Shown here: positions 24,607 to 31,958 of the stretch, piece after piece
Layout of the letters: each line of letters starts with the position of its first letter
Numbering within the stretch: position 1 is the first letter of the stretch
DNA from: DAIDKA01 sp036489445
Lineage (GTDB): Bacteria > Pseudomonadota > Gammaproteobacteria > Steroidobacterales > Steroidobacteraceae
Length of the DNA stretch: 64,000 nt
NCBI GenBank assembly: GCA_036489445.1
Contig: DASXFV010000016.1
Location: 1 to 64,000, forward strand
Direction: 5' to 3'
Notes under the pieces: generated by a model
Database searches by the model: none
What the model was told of the DNA's origin: nothing
Seen by the model: the letters and a program-made list of their open reading frames with translations, nothing else
Position numbers and translations under genes: made by a program

Positions 24607-25788
24607 ATGAACGCAAATCCTTACTCCTCCGCGCCGGCCCCTGCCACCGCAGTGCCTGATCATCTGGCACAGGTCTTCGCCCAGTATCCGCTGCCGGTCG
24701 TTTCCGCTGAGGGCGTCTGGCTGAACATCCGTGACGGGCGTCGCGTGCTGGACCTGTATGGTGGCCATGCCGTCGCGGCGCTGGGGTACGGCCACCCGGG
24801 CTGGACCCGCGCGCTCACCGAGCAGGCGCGCTCCTGCCAGTTTCAGACCAACGCGGTGCCCATGGACGTACGGCTGCGCGCGGCGGACCGGCTCGTGCGG
24901 TTCGCAGGTCTGGGACTGAATACGGTGTTCCTGGTCAATAGCGGCGCCGAAGCCAATGAGAACGCGCTGAAAATGGCGTTCCGCATGACTGGCCGTTCAC
25001 ACGTGGTGGCCCTCGAGCACAGCTTTCACGGCCGGACTGCCGCCGCCGGTGCGATCACCTGGGGCGCGGCGCAGAAGTGGTACGGCTTCCCGCGCACGCC
25101 ATTCGATGTGACTTTTATTCCGCGCGGCGACCTGGCAGCCATTGCACAGCAGGTCAGCGCCGCGACCGCGGCTGTGATCGTGGAACCGGTGCAGGGACTG
25201 GGCGGCGCATTCGACCTGGGCGCGCCGTACCTGCGGGCGCTGCGCCAGCGGTGCGATGCCACCGGTTCGGTGCTGATCTTCGATGAGGTTCAGTGCGGTA
25301 TGGGCCGTACCGGTTATCCTTTCGCCGCCAACATGTACGGCGTGACGCCCGACATGATCACCACCGCCAAGGCGCTGGGCAACGGCTTTCCCTGTGCGGC
25401 GTTGATGATGTCGGACCGGGTCGCTGCCGCTTTGAAGATGGATGCGCTGGGCACTACCTTTGGCGCAGGACCCCTGGCCTGCGCCGCCATCGAGGCGGTC
25501 ATCGAGGCCATCGAGTCCGAAGACCTTCTTGAGCAGGTGCGACGTGTCGGCGCGTATGTGCGCGCGACCTGCATTGTGGGACCGGTGATCGGTCACCAGG
25601 GCGCCGGACACCTCACGGGCCTGCGCACCAGCCGTCCCGCCAAGGATATTCAGCGCGAACTTCTGGAGCGCAATATTCTCACCGGCACCAGCTCCGATCC
25701 CAATGTGTTGCGCTTGCTGTCGTCCTACATCCTCGAGGAGCAGCATGTCGACCTGCTGCGGGCCGCGCTGCTGAGTCTGCCCAAATGA
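24607..25788 (+). CDS. argD: Acetylornithine aminotransferase
   Basis: 393 residues, PLP-dependent class III aminotransferase. The PLP lysine lies in MITTAKALGNGFPCAALM, preceded by FDEVQCGMGRTG. LVNSGAEANENALKMAFR and HSFHGRTAAAGAITW are the usual phosphate-binding blocks. It makes N-acylornithine from the semialdehyde with glutamate. It overlaps the transcarbamylase gene by 4 bp (ATGA). The class also contains succinylornithine transaminases, so the acyl specificity is open. Confidence 0.93.
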   Translation: MNANPYSSAPAPATAVPDHLAQVFAQYPLPVVSAEGVWLNIRDGRRVLDLYGGHAVAALGYGHPGWTRALTEQARSCQFQTNAVPMDVRLRAADRLVRFAGLGLNTVFLVNSGAEANENALKMAFRMTGRSHVVALEHSFHGRTAAAGAITWGAAQKWYGFPRTPFDVTFIPRGDLAAIAQQVSAATAAVIVEPVQGLGGAFDLGAPYLRALRQRCDATGSVLIFDEVQCGMGRTGYPFAANMYGVTPDMITTAKALGNGFPCAALMMSDRVAAALKMDALGTTFGAGPLACAAIEAVIEAIESEDLLEQVRRVGAYVRATCIVGPVIGHQGAGHLTGLRTSRPAKDIQRELLERNILTGTSSDPNVLRLLSSYILEEQHVDLLRAALLSLPK

Positions 25789-26792
25789 AGAGCTTCCTGG
25801 ATCTCGCCGACTTCTCGCGCGAGGACATCACGGGGCTGCTGGCGCTGGCGCAACGGCTGCAGCAGCACCCCGAACCGCAGGCGCTGGCGGGGAAGATCCT
25901 GGGCCTGCTGTTCTTCAACGCCTCACTGCGCACGCTCGCCTCGTTCCAGGCCGGCATGTCGCGCCTCGGCGGCAGCTCCTTCGTGATCACGCCCGGTCAG
26001 GGCACCTATCTCATGGAGACGCGCCTGGGCGCGATCATGAACGGCGCAGCCGCCGAGCATGTTCGCGAAGGCCTGCCTGTGCTCGCCTCGTACTGCGATG
26101 CCTTGGGGATTCGCGCCTTCGCCGACGGCAAGAACCTGGCGGCGGACCTCGCGGAAACCACCTTCAGCGCCATGGCGCAGCTGGTGGACAAGCCCCTGAT
26201 CAACCTTGAATCCGCCATGAGCCATCCCTGCCAGGCGCTCGCGGACTGGAAGACCATGGACGATGTGCAGGTGCCCCGCGCCGGGCGCTTCGTGCTCTCC
26301 TGGGTCTGGCATCCGCGCGCATTGCCGCTGGCCGTGCCGGCCACCGCCCTGCACATGGCCGCCCTGCGCGGCATGCAGGTGACCGTGCTGCGCCCGGAGG
26401 GCTTTGCCCTGCCCGCTCCCATCATGGAGAAGGCGCGCCGCGCCGCGGCCTCCTCGGGCGGCTCGGTGCGCGAGACCGCAGACCGTCGTGAAGCACTCGA
26501 AGGCGCACAGATCATCTATGCCAAGGAATGGGGCGCCACGAGTGACTACGGCAATGCGGAGGCAGATGCCGCATTGCGGGCACCGCTCACCGACTGGTGC
26601 GTGCGCGACAGCTGGTTTGCGGCCACCGATCCGGCCTGCCGCCTGATGCACTGCCTGCCCGTCCGGCGCAACACGGCCGTGGCTGACGATGTGCTGGACG
26701 GTCCGCGCAGCATCGTGCAGCGCGAGGCCTACAACCGCCTGGTCGTGCAGATGGCAGTGCTGTATCGAATGCTCAAAGGAGACTCGCAGTGA
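25785..26792 (+). CDS. argF': N-acylornithine carbamoyltransferase (AOTC/SOTC type)
   Basis: 335 residues. It resembles the acetyl- or succinyl-ornithine carbamoyltransferases of Xanthomonas and Bacteroides: FFNASLRT near residue 43, SWVWHPRALPLAVPATAL, IYAKEWGA and MHCLPVRRNTAVADDVLDGP. The phosphate-binding motif is SLRTL instead of S-x-R-T-R. The residue before EH in MNGAAAEH (Ala90) is the one I recall deciding acetyl (Glu) versus succinyl (Pro) specificity. The substrate is therefore uncertain. It overlaps both argD and argB, so it is made with them. Confidence 0.88.
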   Translation: MKSFLDLADFSREDITGLLALAQRLQQHPEPQALAGKILGLLFFNASLRTLASFQAGMSRLGGSSFVITPGQGTYLMETRLGAIMNGAAAEHVREGLPVLASYCDALGIRAFADGKNLAADLAETTFSAMAQLVDKPLINLESAMSHPCQALADWKTMDDVQVPRAGRFVLSWVWHPRALPLAVPATALHMAALRGMQVTVLRPEGFALPAPIMEKARRAAASSGGSVRETADRREALEGAQIIYAKEWGATSDYGNAEADAALRAPLTDWCVRDSWFAATDPACRLMHCLPVRRNTAVADDVLDGPRSIVQREAYNRLVVQMAVLYRMLKGDSQ

Positions 26793-27742
26793 TCATGAAT
26801 CGGACCGATCAGACGGCCGCCATCCGCGCGCTCAGGAGCGCGGCGCCCTACATCCGCATGTACAAGGGCAAGACCTTTGTAATCAAGGCGGGCGGTGGTG
26901 TCTTCGGGAATCCTGCACTGACCCAGTCGCTCATCGAACAGATCAGCATCCTGCACTACATGGGTGTGCGTGTGGTGATGGTGCACGGAGGCGGTCCGCA
27001 GCTCACCGAGGTGTCCGAGGCAATGGGCGTCAAGACCCGGATGGTGCAGGGCCGGCGCGTGACCGATGAGAAGTCCATTGATGTCACCTCCATGGTGCTC
27101 AACGGCCTGATCAATACCCGCATCCTTGCGATCTGTCGCGAACTGAACGTCCAGGCCGTGGGCCTCAGCGGCGTGGATGCGGGCCTGGTCCAGGCGCACA
27201 GGCGCAAGCCCGTGAAGCTCGAGGGCAGCAACGAAATCGTGGATTACGGCCTCGTGGGAGATATCGATCGCATCGACACGACCGCCATCCGCAACCTGCT
27301 GGAGAATGGCTACCTGCCCATCATCAGCCCGTTGTCGGCCGACGAGAATGGCACGCTACTCAATATCAATGCCGACACGGTCGCCGCCGCCATCGGCGCG
27401 GCGCTGTCAGCCGAGAAGCTGATCCTGTGCACGGGCGCTCCGGGTATCCTGGAGCGTCTGGATGACCCGGGCTCGCTGATCTCCTATACCGACCTGGAAG
27501 GCCTGCAGCAGTTGCGCGACTCCGGAAGCCTCAGCGATGGCATGCTGCCCAAGTCACGTGCCATTGAAAGTGCGATCAAGGGTGGGGTGCAGCGCGTACA
27601 CGTGGTGTCGTACGCCTCACCGGAGGGCATCCTGGGCGAGGTGTTCACCAACGAAGGCACCGGGACACTGATCGTCGCCGACATCGACCATCTGCCGGCC
27701 AACGAGCAGCAATCCGGCCCGGCCGGCGCGGCCACCGCCTGA
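26789..27742 (+). CDS. argB: Acetylglutamate kinase
   Basis: 317 residues. FVIKAGGGVFGNP near residue 32 and VVMVHGGGPQLTEVSEAMG are the nucleotide and substrate loops of the amino-acid-kinase fold. NINADTVAAAIGAALSAEKLILCTGAPGIL is the ATP/Mg region. It phosphorylates N-acetylglutamate. Xanthomonas ArgB is fused to a C-terminal GNAT acetyltransferase; here the protein ends after the kinase, so no synthase is attached. GTG 26789 overlaps the upstream stop and has AAAGGAGA 6 nt before it; ATG 26795 is also possible. Confidence 0.93.
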   Translation: MIMNRTDQTAAIRALRSAAPYIRMYKGKTFVIKAGGGVFGNPALTQSLIEQISILHYMGVRVVMVHGGGPQLTEVSEAMGVKTRMVQGRRVTDEKSIDVTSMVLNGLINTRILAICRELNVQAVGLSGVDAGLVQAHRRKPVKLEGSNEIVDYGLVGDIDRIDTTAIRNLLENGYLPIISPLSADENGTLLNINADTVAAAIGAALSAEKLILCTGAPGILERLDDPGSLISYTDLEGLQQLRDSGSLSDGMLPKSRAIESAIKGGVQRVHVVSYASPEGILGEVFTNEGTGTLIVADIDHLPANEQQSGPAGAATA

Positions 27743-27761
27743 CCATCGCAAGGGATCTGAC

Positions 27762-28946
27762 ATGACACGGCTCTGGGACAAGGGCGCACCGCTGGATGCA
27801 CGCGTACTCGCCTATACCGCCGGTGACGACTACCTGCTGGATGAGCGGCTGGTGCGCTATGACGTGCAGGCCTCGCTGGCCCACGCCCGCATGCTGCATG
27901 ATCAGAAGCTGCTGTCGGCTGCAGATCTGGCCGCGATCACGACGGGCCTGAACGCCCTGGCCCAGTCACACGCCAAGGGGGAGTGGCAGATCGAGCTGGC
28001 GGACGAAGACGGCCAGACCGCCCTGGAAGCCCGGTTGACCCAGAAGATCGGGACGGCCGGCGCTCGCATCCATCTGGGCCGTTCGCGCAATGACCAGGTG
28101 CTGACAGCGTTGCGGCTGTACCTGCGCGATGCCACGCACGAGCTGGCCAGCGCCGCGCGCCGCGTCTCCCAGGCGTTGGATGAACTGGCCGCGCGCGAAC
28201 ACGACACCGCTCTGCCCGGCTACACCCATATGCAGCAGGCGATGCCCAGTTCCGTGCCGCTGTGGGCCGGTGGCTTCGCCGCCGAGATCCGCGACGATGC
28301 AAACAACCTGGAAGGTGTGCTGCGGCGCCTGGGCCGCAATCCACTGGGCTCGGCCGCGGGCTACGGCACACCGGGTCTGCCGCTGGATCGGGAGGCCACC
28401 ACCCAGTCGTTGGCCTTCGAGTCCACACAAACACCGGTGACGGCGGTGCAGCTGTCGCGCGGCAAGGCCGAAGCGCATCTGCTGTTCGAGATCACCCTGC
28501 TGATGTTGGACCTCGGACGCTTCGCCGCCGACGTGCTGCTGTTCTACACCCAGGAATTCGGCTTTGTGGCGCTACCGGATGAGTTCACGACCGGTTCGTC
28601 CATCATGCCGCAGAAGCGCAATCCGGACGTGTTCGAGCTGTTGCGCGGTCGCACGGCCACTGCCCATGCCGCGCTCGATGAGGCGCTGGGCATCTTCGCC
28701 AAACTGCCTTCCGGCTACCACCGCGATCTGCAGCTGTTGAAGGCACCGTTGTTCCGCGGCATCGATCTGGCGATGCAGACCCTGGACCTGCTGCCCTCGG
28801 CCATCGCCGCCATGTCATTCAAGCCGCAGAACATCAAGTTGGATCCCTCGATCCATGCCGCCGAACATGCCTACGCCCTGGTGGTTGCAGAAGGCATTCC
28901 GTTCCGCGAAGCCTACCGGCGCGTCGCGGCGAAGCTCAAAGGTTGA
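27762..28946 (+). CDS. argH: Argininosuccinate lyase, short form
   Basis: 394 residues. The signature GSSIMPQKRNPDVFELLRG is present, as are HLGRSRNDQVLTALRLYLRD and LPGYTHMQQAMPSSVPLWAGG. It splits argininosuccinate to arginine and fumarate as a tetramer. The protein stops at about GIPFREAYRRVAAKLKG, whereas E. coli ArgH (457) continues for about 60 residues including a segment ending in conserved RAAKGG-like text. The catalytic Ser loop and His are kept, so it may still be active. It follows argB by 19 bp. Confidence 0.92.
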   Translation: MTRLWDKGAPLDARVLAYTAGDDYLLDERLVRYDVQASLAHARMLHDQKLLSAADLAAITTGLNALAQSHAKGEWQIELADEDGQTALEARLTQKIGTAGARIHLGRSRNDQVLTALRLYLRDATHELASAARRVSQALDELAAREHDTALPGYTHMQQAMPSSVPLWAGGFAAEIRDDANNLEGVLRRLGRNPLGSAAGYGTPGLPLDREATTQSLAFESTQTPVTAVQLSRGKAEAHLLFEITLLMLDLGRFAADVLLFYTQEFGFVALPDEFTTGSSIMPQKRNPDVFELLRGRTATAHAALDEALGIFAKLPSGYHRDLQLLKAPLFRGIDLAMQTLDLLPSAIAAMSFKPQNIKLDPSIHAAEHAYALVVAEGIPFREAYRRVAAKLKG

Positions 28947-28955
28947 GGCGCAGCC

Positions 28956-29180
28956 ATGTTTGCAGCACCTGTCATGCCGCCCCGACGCTTTTGGCCACTG
29001 CTCGGCCTGACCGTCTGTGCAGCAGTGACGCTTGCCGGCTGCGGGCAGCGCGGCCCGCTGTACATGCCAGACCGCAATGCGCGGGTGGTGACCCGTCCCG
29101 CCACCGCATCCGGCCCTGCCGGGGTGTCATCGGCACCCGGGAACTCTTCGGCACCTGCAACCTCTTCTGCGCCGCGCTAG
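28956..29180 (+). CDS. lptM: LptM-like lipoprotein
   Basis: 74 residues. The signal peptide ends TLAGC (lipobox Cys at about residue 29), followed directly by GQRGPLYMP, the conserved start of the LptM/YifL family. That family helps oxidise LptD and assemble the LPS translocon. The rest is a Pro/Ala/Ser-rich disordered tail. GAGG lies 7 nt before ATG 28956. It is tacked on to the end of the arg operon with a 9-bp gap. Confidence 0.85.
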   Translation: MFAAPVMPPRRFWPLLGLTVCAAVTLAGCGQRGPLYMPDRNARVVTRPATASGPAGVSSAPGNSSAPATSSAPR

Positions 29181-29201
29181 GTCCGGCGCGACAACGGCGT
29201 C

Positions 29202-30410
29202 TTAAGCGCGAAACAAATCCCGCAGCGGCTGCACCTTGCCGCTGTCCGGGAACACACTCTCCAGCGCGCTCGCCGCAACACCCATGTGCTCCATCAGCGT
29301 GCCCTTGAACACGGCGCGCAGATCCAGGGTTGGCGCAACGTCGCGTTGCTGATACAGGCGGGCGGTGGCCAATCCGGGCCAGTCACTGAGCACACGGCCA
29401 CCCCGGACCGCGCCACCCAAGAGGAAGGCTGCAGTGCCGGTGCCATGGTCGCTGCCACCCGTGCCATTGACGGCCGCCGTGCGCCCGAACTCGGTCACAG
29501 CCAGGACTGCAGTATTGCGCCAGGTGGTTCCAAGCTGAGTTTTCAGGCTGCGCAGGGCGGCATCGAGTGCACCGAAGCGGTTGCCCAACTGGCCGCGGGC
29601 GCCGCCTTCATTGGCATGAGTGTCCCAGCCCGTGGTATCGAACACCGCCACACGCGGCCCGGAGTCATTGACCAGGAATCCCGCGGTTGCGCGGATCACC
29701 TCCTCGTAGCGATTGCCGCCGGCGCCCATCATTCCTGAAGCGTCATCGCCGGCCATGGTATCTGCCGTCTGCGCATCCTTCAGGCGTTGCCCCAGCATGG
29801 GGTCATGCGAATACAGGTCGGCGATGCGCTGCAGCGTGTCCTCGTCCAGCTGCGCCAGTCGGGTCGGTGCCCAGGAGGCCACGGCAGCCGGCCCGCGCAT
29901 CATCAGCGGCACATTCGAACCCAGCGCCACGCCGCGTTCGCTGCCATGGCCCAGCGTCTTCGGGGCCGCCGCCAGCGCGCGATTCAGCCAGCCGGTCTGC
30001 GCGGCATGGGGCACGACCAGGCCGCTTTCCAAAACATCCTGGCCGTCAAAATGGGAACGATCCCGATACGGCGTCGCAGCGGCGTGGCAGACCACGAACT
30101 CTCCTGCTGCAAATGATTCATGCAGGAAAGTCAGCTGTGGATGCAGTCCGAAGAGGTTGTCGAGGCGCAATGCGCCATCGGTAGCACCCGGCGCTGCGAT
30201 CGCGAGGCTGCCCCGCAGCCGAGCATAATCCGGATCCCCATACGGCGGCACGGCCGCCAGGCCGTCGACGGCGCCGCGCATGATCACCACCACCAGACGT
30301 GCATCACCGCCCGTACCGGCGAACAACAGTCGGGTCGTCAGCAGCGCACCTCCCGTCGCCAGTGCCGCGCCCTGGAGGAATCGGCGTCGCTTGATCAGTG
30401 ATGTGTCCAT
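29202..30410 (-). CDS. DUF1501-family protein with Tat signal
   Basis: 402 residues. IKRRRFLQGAALATGGALL at the N-terminus is a twin-arginine signal, so the protein is exported folded. The body carries VFDTTGWDTHANEGG, LAVTEFGRTAAVNGTGGSDHG and FLLGGAVRGGRV, blocks of the DUF1501 family, which belongs to the alkaline-phosphatase/sulfatase superfamily. The partner DUF1800 gene lies just upstream on the same strand, the usual pairing. ATG 30410 is chosen; ATG 30428 is also possible. Confidence 0.85.
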   Translation of the reverse strand: MDTSLIKRRRFLQGAALATGGALLTTRLLFAGTGGDARLVVVIMRGAVDGLAAVPPYGDPDYARLRGSLAIAAPGATDGALRLDNLFGLHPQLTFLHESFAAGEFVVCHAAATPYRDRSHFDGQDVLESGLVVPHAAQTGWLNRALAAAPKTLGHGSERGVALGSNVPLMMRGPAAVASWAPTRLAQLDEDTLQRIADLYSHDPMLGQRLKDAQTADTMAGDDASGMMGAGGNRYEEVIRATAGFLVNDSGPRVAVFDTTGWDTHANEGGARGQLGNRFGALDAALRSLKTQLGTTWRNTAVLAVTEFGRTAAVNGTGGSDHGTGTAAFLLGGAVRGGRVLSDWPGLATARLYQQRDVAPTLDLRAVFKGTLMEHMGVAASALESVFPDSGKVQPLRDLFRA

Positions 30411-30451
30411 GAGGATACCTGCACGCATGAGGTTGAGGATCGAGCCGGCCG

Positions 30452-31843
30452 CTAGCGCCGCATGAATTCCGGAGCTGCCAGCAACAAGGTCACAGCCTGC
30501 GCGCCGCTCGCCGCGCGGCTCAACGCCAGGCGCGTGTTGTCCGCCAGAGTGGCGCCCAGGATCTGCGGGGCCAGCTGCACGGCGTTGAGGCTCGCGCCTA
30601 ACCGCTGACCGATCTGATCTGCCCAGCGCAGTCGCTGCATCAGCGCCGAGGCACCATCCCAATCGGCGCTGCGGTCCGGCCACCCCGCCGGTGAGTTCGG
30701 GGACCAGACGCGCTGCCCCAGATCCGCAAAAATCGGCGGCACCTTGCGCGCATCATCAACGGGCATGTCCAGCGCCCGCCACGCGGAGATCACATAGTCA
30801 TTCGGCGTCTTGAATTTCCTCAGGGGCCCCGACCACGCCGCCCCTTCAGCAATCAGCGCCCGGTACAGCGCGGGCAGGTCGCCACCGGTCCTGTTGAATA
30901 CCCGGGCCAGGCGACTGACCGAATCCGGCGGCGGCTCATCGGCGATGAAATGCCGTGCCAGCTGCGTGGCGATATGTTGCGCGGTTGCCTTGCTGTGCGC
31001 CAGGTCCAGCAGCACCGACTGCCCCTGGCTCAGACCATCCTGCGAATAGCGCCGTCCCATGACGGTCTGGGTGCCGGGCTCATGGATATTGGTGCGGAAG
31101 TAGAAGTCCCCGGGCACGCCGCCGCCAGTCATGCCCCGGCCTGCTGCAGCGCCCGCTGCGCCAATGGACCAGCCCGTGATCACCTTGGCAAACGCGGTGA
31201 CGTCCGCCTGCGTGTAGCCAGCGTCCACCCCTAGGGTGTGCAGCTCCATGATTTCGCGTGCGAGGTTCTCATTGATGCCCAATGCCTTGCCGGCGCGCTC
31301 CAGCGAGCGCTGCGCGAGTATGGAGTCCGGGCCCACCGAACGGTAATTGTCCAGGTACAGCAGCATGGCCGGGTGCCGTTCCACGGCCAGCAGCAGATCC
31401 TGGAACGAACCCAGGACATTGGGCCGGATGGCCTCGCGCTCATAGCTGCCCGCCACACCCAACACGACTGCCTTGTCGACGGAGACGGCAAAGTGATTGC
31501 TCCAGAACTGCGTGATGCGCTCCAGGAACGGCCGGTCCGTCGTGGCGGCCAGACGCAACCGAGCCATCACTTCAGCCACGTAGGCGGGCCGGTAGAGCGC
31601 CCCCAGCTTCACCACCGTATCAAGGACTGCCCGGTGCGCCCGGTTCTGCGCCCGGATCTGATCGGTGCTAGCGACCATCGCAGCCGTGCTTTGCAGCGTC
31701 GGGTCACCGATGACCGGCGGCGCACCCTTGAGCTGGGCCTCCAGCCAGCCCCGCGGATCCCCGGCACAGGTCGCGAGTTCACCCGGTCGGGCGCCGAGTC
31801 CGAAGCGATTGGTGGCAATGGCGGCGGCGGTGGGGTCACGCAT
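30452..31843 (-). CDS. DUF1800-family protein
   Basis: 463 residues. TNRFGLGARPGEL near the N-terminus, LERITQFWSNHFAVSVDK, NENLAREIMELHTLGVDAGY and VITGWSI are the conserved DUF1800 blocks. These proteins occur with DUF1501 proteins in many bacteria, probably as a secreted or periplasmic pair; their activity is unknown. The N-terminus has no clear signal peptide, in contrast to its Tat-exported partner. It is divergent from polA. Confidence 0.88.
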   Translation of the reverse strand: MRDPTAAAIATNRFGLGARPGELATCAGDPRGWLEAQLKGAPPVIGDPTLQSTAAMVASTDQIRAQNRAHRAVLDTVVKLGALYRPAYVAEVMARLRLAATTDRPFLERITQFWSNHFAVSVDKAVVLGVAGSYEREAIRPNVLGSFQDLLLAVERHPAMLLYLDNYRSVGPDSILAQRSLERAGKALGINENLAREIMELHTLGVDAGYTQADVTAFAKVITGWSIGAAGAAAGRGMTGGGVPGDFYFRTNIHEPGTQTVMGRRYSQDGLSQGQSVLLDLAHSKATAQHIATQLARHFIADEPPPDSVSRLARVFNRTGGDLPALYRALIAEGAAWSGPLRKFKTPNDYVISAWRALDMPVDDARKVPPIFADLGQRVWSPNSPAGWPDRSADWDGASALMQRLRWADQIGQRLGASLNAVQLAPQILGATLADNTRLALSRAASGAQAVTLLLAAPEFMRR

Positions 31844-31958
31844 GCGTGGCAGGCCTCCTGAAGGAGTGCGGTGAGCCTACAGCGCGGCACACGACCCAGC
31901 CGTTGACAGGGGTCTATATAATTCGCCCCCCATGACTTAATGTCAGAAATACCCACAA

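Noticed and set aside
31903..31922. TTGACA and TATAAT upstream of polA as a sigma-70 promoter
   Set aside because: The two boxes are only 8 bp apart, so they cannot form one promoter; only the -10-like box is retained as a possibility.
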